A program made the translations under genes and the position numbers. This document shows positions 14,940-24,561 of a DNA stretch of 64,000 bases, one piece after another (position 1 is the stretch's first letter; every line of letters starts with the position of its first letter). This stretch comes from an uncultured Flavobacteriaceae bacterium (GTDB taxonomy: Bacteria > Bacteroidota > Bacteroidia > Flavobacteriales > Flavobacteriaceae). The stretch is from the NCBI GenBank assembly GCA_947500575.1, contig CANMSI010000005.1, positions 62,001-126,000 of the forward strand, in the 5' to 3' direction. The notes beneath the pieces are model-generated. The model did not search any database and was not told the DNA's origin. It saw only the letters and a list, made by a program, of their open reading frames with translations.

Positions 14940-16502
14940 TTATTTTGACGGGTCTATAGCCACTTTGACTAATTGTTTTCGATTACCTCTCTTCGCATAG
15001 AATAAGATTTCATTCGCTTCGGAGCCAATTAAAGGTTTAGAAACCATAATAGGCAAACGAACCTCTTTATCATCAATTAATTTCTTATAACTCATTTCAC
15101 CATCAGCATCTAGCTGAATAACAAACATATTTGGATATCTACTATATCCTTGTTTAAACAAGATTCTATTCTTTCCTATTTTCTGAGGATTTTCACCAGA
15201 ATTTATAAAGAAATACATGCTAGATCCTTTCCCAAATGCAGTATAGGAGGCATAGGCTGCATCTCCTTGTGTTACCTCTGCCTTATTAATATTTCTGGCC
15301 CACTGCATCGTACCATTGGCATCTAGTTTCGCACATACAATGTCGTTGTAATGATATCTTTCTGTTCTAACACTAGCGCCTGTAGTATTCTTGGCTTGCC
15401 CAGTTGTTACAAAATACTCTTCAGCGCTAAATAAAATATCATTGGTTGGTGTAATATGTACATCTTTAAAAATAAGATTCTTAATCTCAGAGCTACCTTC
15501 TCGGCCAAACTTGTCCAACATAAATTGTGCTGAAAACGCGTTGTATTTTTTAGATTGAATATTCAAAGAGGCCGGATCTACCTCAAAATATACCAAGCCA
15601 TTGTACCGTTTGTCCTTTCTATCCGCGTAAAACCCAATAATTGAGAGACCTGCTTCTGTTATTAGCGGCTTTAAAGATTCTGGAAAGCGTCCTGGTTCAT
15701 TGAATTCTTGAATTTTATATCCATCTTGCCAAAGCTGCACCAATTCATATTGAAATCTGCGTTCCTTGGCTTCCATCCTACGTTTTCTAAAATAGGCTTT
15801 CCCCATAAGATACACGGTGCTTAAATCCTTGGAAACTGCAATATTTTCAAAAGCATAGTTTTTAGTTTCGATCTGAGTAGAAAAATCTTGCTTTAAGTGT
15901 TGCTTTAAATCCGTTCCATAGAGATAAAGGCTATAGGCTCTTTTACTTCCTTTTCTGTGAGATACAGAAATAGCAAAGGCCGTTTTTTTGTCATCAAAAA
16001 TTACGGAAGTGGAAAAGCCATTGTCAAAGTTGCGCGAAAACTTGTTTACAGCAACTGGGTTCGCTACTTCTTTGGATGGTATAGAAAGAAGTGTTTTCTC
16101 TGTAAAATTAAAATCACTCAGTGGACTTTGATGCACTTTATACTCATACGCCTCAGCATCCCAATTGTAGACTAGTTCTAAAAGGTAAAGTTGTCCATTC
16201 TTTACAAAACCATCAATCATATGCTTTCCAGAATACTTGTAATTATGGTCGGCAATTAGATTTAGATCTTTGTCATAGACCTCTATGAAATAACCTTTCG
16301 GCCTTAATATCATCCCTCCGTAATAGGTGCGGACCAATACTGTAGAGTTGGCTCCCGAATCACTTATATTTAGAACAGTAGAGTATTTATACCGATCATT
16401 ATAATCATCTCCAAGCGTATATTTTACGGCAGGTTCTTGCCCATGAGCAGCACCAAAAGACACTAAAAATAGTGCGGTGCAAATCAGCTTTGTGAATTGC
16501 AT
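14940..16502 (-). CDS. Hypothetical exported protein, 520 residues
   Basis: Not assigned to a family. From the ATG at 16502 (MQFTKLICTALFLVSFGAAHG) there is a clear signal peptide. The mature part looks like a beta-propeller-type secreted protein: repeated strand-turn units with phrases such as FFINSGENPQKIGKNRILF and YKKLIDDKEVRLPIM. A longer reading frame to 16631 exists but overlaps the end of the enoyl-CoA hydratase gene and lacks a signal peptide. Many flavobacteria have such proteins of unknown role. Same strand as the hydratase, with a gap of 22 bases. Confidence 0.75.
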   Translation of the reverse strand: MQFTKLICTALFLVSFGAAHGQEPAVKYTLGDDYNDRYKYSTVLNISDSGANSTVLVRTYYGGMILRPKGYFIEVYDKDLNLIADHNYKYSGKHMIDGFVKNGQLYLLELVYNWDAEAYEYKVHQSPLSDFNFTEKTLLSIPSKEVANPVAVNKFSRNFDNGFSTSVIFDDKKTAFAISVSHRKGSKRAYSLYLYGTDLKQHLKQDFSTQIETKNYAFENIAVSKDLSTVYLMGKAYFRKRRMEAKERRFQYELVQLWQDGYKIQEFNEPGRFPESLKPLITEAGLSIIGFYADRKDKRYNGLVYFEVDPASLNIQSKKYNAFSAQFMLDKFGREGSSEIKNLIFKDVHITPTNDILFSAEEYFVTTGQAKNTTGASVRTERYHYNDIVCAKLDANGTMQWARNINKAEVTQGDAAYASYTAFGKGSSMYFFINSGENPQKIGKNRILFKQGYSRYPNMFVIQLDADGEMSYKKLIDDKEVRLPIMVSKPLIGSEANEILFYAKRGNRKQLVKVAIDPSK

Positions 16503-16524
16503 AAGTAGGTATTTTAAAGATATG

Positions 16525-17307
16525 TTATGCTCCTGGGAAATTGGCTTTTCGCTTCCCCAAAAAAGCAGTAGTACCCTCCTTGAAATCTTCGGTGCCAAAA
16601 CAGCTTCCAAAGGCTTCAATTTCGGAAACATATCCGTTTACATCACTTTTAAAACCAGCATTTACCGCTTTTATTGCATAACCAATGGCAATAGATGAGT
16701 TATTCGATATCTTACCCGCTATTTTATAACATGTGGCATGCAACTCTTCTTGCGGTACTACATGGTTTACCAAACCAATGTTAAGTGCTTTCTGAGCATC
16801 TATCATTCCGGCAGTCATTATCAATTCCATAGCACGCCCTTTTCCAATTAATTGTGGCAGGCGTTGGGTACCACCATAACCAGGAATAACGCCTAAGGAC
16901 ACCTCTGGCAGACCCATTTTAGCATTCTCACTTGCAACCCTAAAGTGGCAGGCCATTGCTAATTCTAAGCCCCCTCCCAAAGCAAAACCATTAACGGCAG
17001 CTATCACAGGAGTTTTGAGATTTTCTACAAAGTCAAAAAGTACTTCTTGTCCTTTGGCTGCTAATTTTTGACCCTCACTAACAGAAAAATGAGCAAATTC
17101 CCCAATATCAGCACCTGCAACAAAAGCTTTTTCTCCACTTCCGGTAATAATAATGACCTTAACGTCCTTATCGGCATCTAATTCCTTAAAAGCTTCATGC
17201 AACTCAGTAATTGTGTCTTTGTTTAGAGCATTTAGCTTCTTAGGTCTATTAATGCTAATCGTTGCAATACTTCCTTCTTCCTCAATTAAGATATTTTCAA
17301 AATTCAT
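16525..17307 (-). CDS. Enoyl-CoA hydratase/isomerase (crotonase family)
   Basis: 260-residue crotonase-fold enzyme that hydrates trans-2-enoyl-CoA in fatty-acid or amino-acid degradation. The oxyanion-hole region GEKAFVAGADIGEF and the two catalytic glutamates in FALGGGLELAMACHF and GLPEVSLGVIPGYGG are all present, which supports true hydratase activity. It follows the NtrY-like kinase gene on the same strand with an 11-base gap. Other beta-oxidation genes are not in the window. Substrate chain length is unknown. Confidence 0.93.
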   Translation of the reverse strand: MNFENILIEEEGSIATISINRPKKLNALNKDTITELHEAFKELDADKDVKVIIITGSGEKAFVAGADIGEFAHFSVSEGQKLAAKGQEVLFDFVENLKTPVIAAVNGFALGGGLELAMACHFRVASENAKMGLPEVSLGVIPGYGGTQRLPQLIGKGRAMELIMTAGMIDAQKALNIGLVNHVVPQEELHATCYKIAGKISNNSSIAIGYAIKAVNAGFKSDVNGYVSEIEAFGSCFGTEDFKEGTTAFLGKRKANFPGA

Positions 17308-17318
17308 CTGTGCTAGTT

Positions 17319-18785
17319 TTATATTTTTTGAGCAGCTAATTCTATGGGGAAATATACGGTAAAAACAGTCCCTTTCCCTTCCTGAGAGGTAAAGTTAATG
17401 TGTCCTTTATAGGTTTCAACTATGTTTTTAACCATTCCCAAACCAAGCCCCATTCCGCTTGATTTGGTAGTAAACTTCGGTTCAAAAATTTTGTCTTTTA
17501 CGCCATCTGCAATTCCAATTCCATTATCTGCTACCGAAATCTTTACAAATTCTTCTTCTGAAGCAACAGACACTAAAATACGAGGGTCTTGCACTTCCGG
17601 TACTGCTTGAATGGCATTCTTTACTAAATTAGTAACCACTCGTATAAGCTGAGTGCGATCTAATTTGGCAACAATTTCTTCTTCCTCGGCTATAAAGTGA
17701 ACATAATTCTCTGTAAAAATATCCAACGCTAGTTTTACAATTTTAACCACATTAAGGGTCTCATTTTGTTGTGCGGGCATTTCGGCAAAATTGGAGAAAG
17801 CCGAAGCAATATTACTCATGGTATCTATCTGCTGAATTAGCGTATTGGAATACTCCGCTACTTTTGTTTTGATATTGGGGTCTTCCACATCAAACTTACG
17901 CTCAAAACTTTGAACACTTAAGCGCATTGGGGTTAGTGGGTTCTTTATTTCGTGAGCTACTTGTTTCGCCATTTCGCGCCATGCTTGCTCTCTTTCACTT
18001 CGGGCTAACTTAACAGCGCTTTGCTCTAGTTCATCAATCATGCCGTTATAGGAATCTACGAGTTTTCCTATTTCCTGACTAGGATCGTCAATGATGATCT
18101 TTTCATTTCGTTTTGTTAAATCGGTCTGATTTAATTTATCCGAAATGGTTTGCAAGGAGCGTGTAATATATTTGGAAATAAAATAAGCGAGTGCAATGGC
18201 AGCCAATAACATTAAAAGGTAAACACCTGCCAAACGCCAAAGAAACTCTCTTAATTCCATTTCATTAAAAGAGTTATCCTCATAATACGGCAAATTCAAA
18301 ATTCCTATGCTTTTAAATTTTGTATCTGTGATATAGGTATAGGAAGCCTGATAACGATCTCCGGCTGTAGAGTTTTGTTCAATGTATCGTTTAGACACAC
18401 TAGAAGATAAGGCATTGAGTACCTCAGCATCTAAACAGGTGGAAATGGAATCGTTCTCGAACTTCGGTCTTGAACTTTTTATAAGCTGCCCCTCAAGGTC
18501 ATAAATGTTAAAAGGTAAATTTTGCACTACTGCTATGCGATAAATCTCATCTCTAAAAATAAGTCCTAAATTTTCCGTCGTCTGCGGATAGGTTGTTTCT
18601 CTCAGTGTATAATTAATACTCTGGGTAATTTGTTCTTCCTTCCGTTCTAAACGTTTTTGATGATAATCCTTATTCTGTTCTCTATACTGATAGATAGATA
18701 CTCCTGCTATGAGCACCGAGGCAATCAACACCAATAAAATCATGGTGATAAAGATGCGAGAACGTAGGGATAATTTTTTAAGCAA
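17319..18785 (-). CDS. NtrY-like sensor histidine kinase (HAMP, HisKA, HATPase)
   Basis: Membrane sensor kinase of about 488 residues from the TTG at 18785 (LLKKLSLRSRIFITM); a TTG at 18815 is an alternative, and the first in-frame ATG is too far in. Counted from 18785: first transmembrane helix about 12-30, an extracytoplasmic sensor of about 155 residues, second helix near 187-205, then HAMP, then HisKA with the phospho-acceptor in QVAHEIKNPLTPMRLSVQ, then an ATPase domain (VTNLVKNAIQ, DNGIGI, GMGLGLGMVK). The H-box resembles NtrY-type kinases. No cognate regulator is adjacent. It sits between the HemJ-like and enoyl-CoA hydratase genes. Confidence 0.85.
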   Translation of the reverse strand: MLKKLSLRSRIFITMILLVLIASVLIAGVSIYQYREQNKDYHQKRLERKEEQITQSINYTLRETTYPQTTENLGLIFRDEIYRIAVVQNLPFNIYDLEGQLIKSSRPKFENDSISTCLDAEVLNALSSSVSKRYIEQNSTAGDRYQASYTYITDTKFKSIGILNLPYYEDNSFNEMELREFLWRLAGVYLLMLLAAIALAYFISKYITRSLQTISDKLNQTDLTKRNEKIIIDDPSQEIGKLVDSYNGMIDELEQSAVKLARSEREQAWREMAKQVAHEIKNPLTPMRLSVQSFERKFDVEDPNIKTKVAEYSNTLIQQIDTMSNIASAFSNFAEMPAQQNETLNVVKIVKLALDIFTENYVHFIAEEEEIVAKLDRTQLIRVVTNLVKNAIQAVPEVQDPRILVSVASEEEFVKISVADNGIGIADGVKDKIFEPKFTTKSSGMGLGLGMVKNIVETYKGHINFTSQEGKGTVFTVYFPIELAAQKI

Positions 18786-18852
18786 GGGTATGCAATTTGT
18801 GTTTAAAGATAGCAATTATCAGACCAAAATTTATGGTCTAGAAATTCAGCTC

Positions 18853-19404
18853 TTAGGCATCTGGATTCTTATCTCTAATTCTTTTGTACAACTGAATGCC
18901 AAACATTAAAAGAATTCCCAATGTAAAAATACCAACAACACCAAAAATCCAGTTGATGGCGCTTTTTACAACCACCAGAAAAATCACCGCGAACAAAATT
19001 AAGGTAGCTCCTTCATTCCAAATACGCATATACCGTGAAGTATATCTAATTTCGTTTCGTTGTAATTGCTTAAAAATAACATGGTTTCTAAGGTGATATA
19101 AAATTAGTAACACTACAAAACCCAATTTTACTTGCATCCAAGGAATTCTCAATAAGCCTGGGTTTAATACTAATAACCAGATCGCAAATAGGGTAGCCAA
19201 AATTGCAGAAGGCCAAGTAATAATAAACCAAAGTCGTTTTGCCATTAAACGCATTTGACTTGTTAGTATCTCTTTTTGAGGAGAAGATTTTTCCGAAGCT
19301 TCTATATGATAGATAAAAATACGTGGTATATAAAACAGGCCTGCAAACCAAGTAATTACAAAAATGAGATGCGCCGCCTTTATGTAATTATAATATTCGA
19401 TCAT
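18853..19404 (-). CDS. hemJ: HemJ-like protoporphyrinogen IX oxidase (CopD-related membrane protein)
   Basis: Polytopic membrane protein of 183 residues in the CopD/UPF0093 group that includes HemJ, the protein that oxidises protoporphyrinogen IX to protoporphyrin IX in bacteria lacking HemG or HemY. The HemJ-typical residues are His12 in KAAHLIFVITWFAGLFYIPR and Lys93 in WMQVKLGFVVLLILYH. In this window the heme genes include hemA, C, D, E, F, B and H but no other oxidase for this step, so the role fits, although the gene lies 25 kb from hemA. Some databases would list it only as CopD family. Confidence 0.75.
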   Translation of the reverse strand: MIEYYNYIKAAHLIFVITWFAGLFYIPRIFIYHIEASEKSSPQKEILTSQMRLMAKRLWFIITWPSAILATLFAIWLLVLNPGLLRIPWMQVKLGFVVLLILYHLRNHVIFKQLQRNEIRYTSRYMRIWNEGATLILFAVIFLVVVKSAINWIFGVVGIFTLGILLMFGIQLYKRIRDKNPDA

Positions 19405-19466
19405 TAAAAGTCTACTCTTATGAATTCAGAAAATAAAGTTACGGATTTGAAGGCTATTCCACATCA

Positions 19467-19511
19467 TAAAAAAGCACCCTATCTTGCCAAAATTTATGAC
19501 GATAGGGTGCT
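19467..19511 (-). terminator. Rho-independent terminator of the BNR-repeat gene
   Basis: A 10-bp perfect stem, GCACCCTATC (19474-19483) and GATAGGGTGC (19501-19510), with a 17-base loop. On the minus strand it is followed by a run of Ts (AAAAAA at 19468-19473 on the plus strand). It lies about 50 bases after the end of the BNR-repeat protein gene. Confidence 0.8.
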
Positions 19512-19558
19512 TGTATGTGTATTCAAAACATATGATTAGTAGGCACTTCTTGCCTTAG

Positions 19559-22500
19559 CTATTCTTCAATAAACAAATAATCTAATTGAAGGGCGTTAAA
19601 AGAGGCATTAAACTCTTTCATTTCCTTATCTATTAAAGAGTCAAATGCTGTTAATTGTTTGTTAATTGCAGCGGTTAGCTCATTCTTAACAGCAATATCC
19701 TGATCTGTTGGTGGAAAATCGTCAATGGCTACCAAGCTGTTTAAATGTCCCAATTTATTGGTTAAACGGATTGGAAAGTTCAAAGGATCTTGTCCGCTTC
19801 TATTTTTTGTCTGGTATAAAGCTTTTTCTACTTCACCTAGATCTTCTTTCATTTTCTTGGCCTTTTCTACCAGCTCTTTGGTACTTTCATTATCCTTGTA
19901 TTGCTTGCTAAAGCTATCTAAAAGCCCATTAATTTTTCGAATCTTTTTAATGGATTGATGCGCCTTATCTATGGTAGCATTAATGTCGGAAACAAAGTCG
20001 AACTGTTTTTGCATATCCGCCACAGAAACCTCAGCTCTTGGGTCGGCTACTATTTTAAAAGTCTGAGCAGTAGAAGTGCCGTTAACATTTAAATGTACTT
20101 TATAGTTCCCTGGAACCGCCTTAGCACCATCTAAACTTGCCCACCAAAGGATCATCCCTTTTAGTCGTTCAGCACCTTTACCCCTTGTATTCCAAACAAA
20201 GGTATTTCCGCCTTTTTTAACTTTAAGCATCTTATCTTTTTTCTTGGCCTTATTGCTATAAGAGGCTAAGGTATCTCCTGCCATACTGGTAAAGGTTAGA
20301 GCAACTTTATCATCATCTGCCAAGTTTTTCAAATAAAAATGAGTGATGACTCCATTAGGATGATTTGCTCCAGCTGTCTTCGAAGGTGTTCTACCAGCAC
20401 CTCCTTTGGTTCGATAGGAATCTTTTGGTTGATATAAAATGGATGCTGAATTTTTCTTTGAAGCGTCTAATTGATGTAAGACGGTAAGATCATCAATAAT
20501 CCAAAGACTACGCCCCTGAGTGGCTACAATTAAATTATTTTCTTTAATAGTCAAATCGGTTATGGGTACAATTGGAAGGTTCAATTGAAATGGACTCCAA
20601 TTACTACCATCATCAAAAGAAATATACATGCCAGTTTCCGTTCCTGCATAAAGCAATCCTTTACGTTTAGGATCTTCTCTGACCACTCTAGTAAAGTGTT
20701 CTGGATTTATACCGTTTGTTATTTTTTTCCATGTTTTCCCATAATCTGTGGTTTTATAGAGATATGGAGTAAAGTCGCCCAACTTATAGCGGGTAGCGGC
20801 TACATAGCAGGTTCCTTCATCAAAAGCTGACGGTTCAATACTGTTAATCATGGACCATTCTGGCATTGCAGGTGGGGTAATATTTTCCCAATTGGCACCA
20901 CCGTCTTTCGTAATATGAACTAAGCCATCGTCACTACCTACCCAAAGCAGACCTTCTTTTAGTGGGCTCTCATTAGCAGCAAAAATGGTACAATAGTATT
21001 CTACACTCGTATTGTCTTGGGTAATAGGCCCTCCACTAGATACCAATTTGGCAGGGTCGTTTCTGGTAAGATCTTCACTTAACAATTTCCAACTTTGACC
21101 TTCATTTTCTGTAACATGTACATGGTTAGAGAATGTGTATAATTTCTTAGGATTGTGTCTGCTAAAAATTATAGGGAAATTCCACTGAAAACGATATTTC
21201 ATTCCCTCGGCACCATGCCCCATAGGATTATCTGGCCAAACATTAATCCCTCTTACCGTTCCCGTTTTATGATTCACTCTGGTTAAGAAACCATCATAAC
21301 TACCGCCATACACAATGTCATTATCAGTGGGGTCTACAGCAATATGTGCACTTTCACCGCCAGCAGTTGGCTCCCAATCGTCTTCACTTATACTTCTTCC
21401 ATCACTACGGTGATTGATGCGAATGGTAGAATTGTCTTGTTGTGCCACATAGATTCGATATGGAAAAGCATTGTCTGTAGTTACCCTATAAAACTGTGAA
21501 GTGGGCTGATTGTAATAGGTACTCCACGTGCTACCACCATCATAGGATACCTGTGCTCCTCCGTCATCACCGATGATCATTCGTTTAGAATTTTCTGGAG
21601 ATATCCAAAGATCGTGATGATCTCCATGCGGAGCATTAAAGGTATTAAAACTCTTACCTCCATCCGTAGATTTATGATAACGTACATTCAGAACATATAC
21701 CGTATTTACATCTTCGGTATCTGCATATAAACGTGTGTAATACCATGCTCGTTGTCGTAATTTACGTTCACTATTTACTTGGGTCCATTTTTTACCTCCA
21801 TCATCGGACCTATACAAGCCTCCTTTTTCTTTATTTTCTACAATAGCCCAAACCCTTTCAGAGTTTTTAGGGGATACCGTGACTCCTATAATACCAAGGG
21901 TGTCTTTAGGAAAGCCTTCATTCTTAGAAATTTCTGTCCAAGTCTCTCCACTATCAGTACTTTTCCAGAGAGCAGAACCAACGCCACCACTGCTAAGACT
22001 ATAAGGAGTTCGTTTGGCTCTCCATGTAGAGGCGTATAGAATACGCGGGTTGTTGGGGTCTAATATCAAATCTACCGCTCCGGCCTGATCATTTACGAAA
22101 AGGGTTTTACGCCAGCTTTTCCCACCATCCGTACTTTTATAGATCCCTCTTTCTTGGGTGGGTTTGTAAATATTTCCTAAAACCGCTGCAAAAACGGTAT
22201 TGTGGTCTGTTGGATGGATGCGAATACGCGGTACGTGACGACTATTCTTTAAACCTGCAGATGTCCAGGTTTTTCCGGCATCTTCTGTTTTCCAAACACC
22301 GTAACCAGAAGATACATTTCCTCTTAGGGTTTTTTCTCCTCCACCTACATAAATTACATTGGGATCACTTTTGGCAACTTCAATAGCACCTATACTACCT
22401 CCAAAAAAACCGTCGGAAATATTGCCCCAAGTACGACCTCCATTTTCAGTTTTCCATACACCGCCACCTGTGGCGCCAAAATAAAATAAATTCGGTTCTC

Positions 22501-22702
22501 CTGGCACTCCGGTAACCGCTGCAGAACGTCCACCTCGGAAAGGACCTACTAGTCGATATTCTAAACTGGAATACAAGTCCTCAGAATAAGCAGCCGTAGC
22601 TGTTTTTGAGTTACTTTTCTTTTTTCGTTGTGCCTGCGAATTAAAGGGAATAAAGAATAACACCAGCATCAAAATGCCGGTTTTAGCAAATAGCGTTTTC
22701 AT
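19559..22702 (-). CDS. Large exported BNR/Asp-box repeat protein (VPS10-like beta-propeller)
   Basis: 1047-residue secreted protein. Signal peptide at residues 1-24 (LMLVLFFIPFNSQAQ). The first 730 residues carry about eleven Asp-box motifs of the S-x-D-x-G-x-T-W type: KTENGGRTW, KTEDAGKTW, KSTDGGKSW, KSTDSGETW, RSDDGGKKW, KSTDGGKSF, SYDGGSTW, TENEGQSW, ITKDGGANW, TTDYGKTW and SFDDGSNW. That fits a ten-bladed or double beta-propeller like sortilin/VPS10 or xyloglucanase-type folds. The remainder (about 745-1047) has a beta-sandwich-like stretch and a helical C-terminal section. No catalytic acid is evident and function is unknown; such proteins are often mislabelled glycosyl hydrolases. No T9SS tail is seen. 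Confidence 0.85.
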   Translation of the reverse strand: MKTLFAKTGILMLVLFFIPFNSQAQRKKKSNSKTATAAYSEDLYSSLEYRLVGPFRGGRSAAVTGVPGEPNLFYFGATGGGVWKTENGGRTWGNISDGFFGGSIGAIEVAKSDPNVIYVGGGEKTLRGNVSSGYGVWKTEDAGKTWTSAGLKNSRHVPRIRIHPTDHNTVFAAVLGNIYKPTQERGIYKSTDGGKSWRKTLFVNDQAGAVDLILDPNNPRILYASTWRAKRTPYSLSSGGVGSALWKSTDSGETWTEISKNEGFPKDTLGIIGVTVSPKNSERVWAIVENKEKGGLYRSDDGGKKWTQVNSERKLRQRAWYYTRLYADTEDVNTVYVLNVRYHKSTDGGKSFNTFNAPHGDHHDLWISPENSKRMIIGDDGGAQVSYDGGSTWSTYYNQPTSQFYRVTTDNAFPYRIYVAQQDNSTIRINHRSDGRSISEDDWEPTAGGESAHIAVDPTDNDIVYGGSYDGFLTRVNHKTGTVRGINVWPDNPMGHGAEGMKYRFQWNFPIIFSRHNPKKLYTFSNHVHVTENEGQSWKLLSEDLTRNDPAKLVSSGGPITQDNTSVEYYCTIFAANESPLKEGLLWVGSDDGLVHITKDGGANWENITPPAMPEWSMINSIEPSAFDEGTCYVAATRYKLGDFTPYLYKTTDYGKTWKKITNGINPEHFTRVVREDPKRKGLLYAGTETGMYISFDDGSNWSPFQLNLPIVPITDLTIKENNLIVATQGRSLWIIDDLTVLHQLDASKKNSASILYQPKDSYRTKGGAGRTPSKTAGANHPNGVITHFYLKNLADDDKVALTFTSMAGDTLASYSNKAKKKDKMLKVKKGGNTFVWNTRGKGAERLKGMILWWASLDGAKAVPGNYKVHLNVNGTSTAQTFKIVADPRAEVSVADMQKQFDFVSDINATIDKAHQSIKKIRKINGLLDSFSKQYKDNESTKELVEKAKKMKEDLGEVEKALYQTKNRSGQDPLNFPIRLTNKLGHLNSLVAIDDFPPTDQDIAVKNELTAAINKQLTAFDSLIDKEMKEFNASFNALQLDYLFIEE

Positions 22703-22916
22703 GGTTTTATGAGTTGAATTAGTCTGTACTAAAAGTAAGGAAAAAGAAGGGAAGGAAAAACAAAGTTCATTTAATTATATTTTTAAAAATCAGCACTTAT
22801 TTTTTTAACAAAATGTATTGCCTTTTGATAATTTAAAAAGAAATGATCTTATCTTAGAATGTAACAAAATATAGCGTATCACTACTTATTTAGTGCGCCT
22901 AAAAGATATTCCCTTC

Positions 22917-23702
22917 ATGAGTACAAAAATTTCCCCAGAAGACCTTATCACCTTGCAATCTGCCAAAGATCAAATGAATAATATTGGCTGGGCAATGCAA
23001 GGGCTAAATAAAATAGGGAACGTTATTGAGAGTAAACTGCTGCTGCTTCCTAAAAAACAACAGCATTGGCTAGAACAGCTAAGTCATAAAGTATTGATTA
23101 CGGTTGTAAAGAGTAATTTACTTTCAATGAAAAAGTCAAAAGTAACTACTACTCCATGGAATAAAACCTATAAAACACTTGTTACTTCTTCTGGAATTGT
23201 TGGCGGAGCTCTAGGGGCAACGGCTTTTGCAGCAGACCTTACCCTTACTACTAAGTTGATGATGCGCTCTATTATGGATATTGCCCGCAATGAGGGAGAA
23301 GATCTTAGCACATTAGATACGCAATTAGCTTGTTTACAGGTATTTGCCCTTGGCGGCAAAAGCAAGCATGATAATACATTAGATACTGGCTATTACGCTG
23401 CCAGAGTAGCAACAAGTTCTGCTGTTAAAGGAGGTGCCAAAGCCTTAGAAGGTTTTATAGTGGGTAGCACAAATCCACTGCTACAATTAATAAGCACCAT
23501 TGCCTCCCGTTTTAGTCTACAGGTATCCGAGAAATTTGTAGCTCAGGCCATCCCTGTGGCAGGCGCTGTAGGTGGTGGAGCTATAAATTTGGCTTTTATT
23601 CAGCATTTTCAGACTATGGCCAAGGCACATTTTAGTATTCGACGTTTGGAAAGAGTTTATGGAGAGGCACTGGTTCAAAAAGCATACGAATCCTTAGTTT
23701 AA
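22917..23702 (+). CDS. EcsC family protein
   Basis: 261-residue protein of the EcsC family, taken from the ATG at 22917 (MSTKISPEDL); an in-frame GTG at 22893 would add eight residues. Family features are a helical N-terminus, then glycine- and alanine-rich hydrophobic stretches (SGIVGGALGATAFAADLTLTTKLMM near 95-120 and AIPVAGAVGGGAINLAFIQHF near 215-240) that may insert in a membrane. EcsC in Bacillus is linked to an ABC transporter; in Bacteroidota the role is unknown. It stands alone between the BNR-repeat and Cys-motif genes. Confidence 0.85.
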   Translation: MSTKISPEDLITLQSAKDQMNNIGWAMQGLNKIGNVIESKLLLLPKKQQHWLEQLSHKVLITVVKSNLLSMKKSKVTTTPWNKTYKTLVTSSGIVGGALGATAFAADLTLTTKLMMRSIMDIARNEGEDLSTLDTQLACLQVFALGGKSKHDNTLDTGYYAARVATSSAVKGGAKALEGFIVGSTNPLLQLISTIASRFSLQVSEKFVAQAIPVAGAVGGGAINLAFIQHFQTMAKAHFSIRRLERVYGEALVQKAYESLV

Positions 23703-23848
23703 ATTTTACCAGCAGCAAAATACATTTGGAGCTTATTTCTATTTTCCTATTCAACGATGGTCTATTTCACTCACTCAAAAAGCTTGTTCCCTCATTCTTG
23801 GTTTTTTAAAAGTATGTGCAGGTTTAGTTTCGCTTAAAAATAAACACC

Positions 23849-24544
23849 ATGTCATATACACTTACAATTCCAAAACCTTGTTCTGAAGATTGGAACAAGA
23901 TGAGTCCAACGCAAAAAGGAGCTTTTTGTAAAAGTTGTTCCAAAGAGGTTATTGATTTTTCGAACACTTCCAAAATGGAACTCAGCAGAAAAATTAAGAA
24001 AGGTGAAAATATTTGTGGGCGCTTTAAACCCTCACAACTTAATACTCCTTTGCCTTCTGTGCATAAGAATCAATGGAAGCGTAATGCTGCAATTTTAGGA
24101 TTTACTTCCGTATTAAGCGTTGCTACTCCAATGGCGGCTCAGGAGAAAGAACCAACACCAACGCATCAAACAGAAACTATTGTGATGGGAAGAGTTGCAC
24201 ACCAACCAGTAATAAAAGATTCTATTACCCTACGTGGTAATGTAAAAGACCATGCAGCAATAGTTCCAGGTGCCAATGTATACCTGAAAGGAACAAATTA
24301 TATCACAAAAACCGATCTAAACGGAAACTTCCAATTAACCCTTCCGAACAATGCACTTCTAGTAGCCGAAACTTTGGTTATTTCTTATTTAGGCTATGAA
24401 AATATAGAAATGAAAGTAACGGCTCAAACTAAATTTATTAAAGCCAAATTCTTAGAACAAGAGTTGCGTATTATGGGAGAAATAAGTGTTCTGCCACCAC
24501 CTTCTATATTAAAGAAAGCTGGTAATTTACTTCGAAAGAAATAG
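23849..24544 (+). CDS. Membrane protein with N-terminal Cys motif and CarboxypepD_reg-like domain
   Basis: 231 residues in three parts. Residues 1-60 hold a conserved cysteine motif (PCSEDWNKM, GAFCKSCSKEVIDFS, NICGRF; four to five Cys) that resembles a small zinc-binding fold. A hydrophobic segment at about 78-96 (AAILGFTSVLSVATPMAA) could be a membrane anchor. Residues 120-200 form a carboxypeptidase-regulatory-like beta-sandwich (LRGNVKDHAAIVPGANVYL, LVISYLGYENIEM), as in the plug or N-terminal regions of SusC-like proteins. The topology suggests cysteines in the cytoplasm and the beta domain in the periplasm. Common in flavobacteria, function unknown. Confidence 0.8.
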   Translation: MSYTLTIPKPCSEDWNKMSPTQKGAFCKSCSKEVIDFSNTSKMELSRKIKKGENICGRFKPSQLNTPLPSVHKNQWKRNAAILGFTSVLSVATPMAAQEKEPTPTHQTETIVMGRVAHQPVIKDSITLRGNVKDHAAIVPGANVYLKGTNYITKTDLNGNFQLTLPNNALLVAETLVISYLGYENIEMKVTAQTKFIKAKFLEQELRIMGEISVLPPPSILKKAGNLLRKK

Positions 24545-24561
24545 GTTTTTTTCTTCTCATA

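Noticed and set aside
16503-16631. N-terminal extension of the 520-residue exported protein
   Set aside because: It overlaps the enoyl-CoA hydratase coding end and would bury the clear signal peptide starting at 16502.
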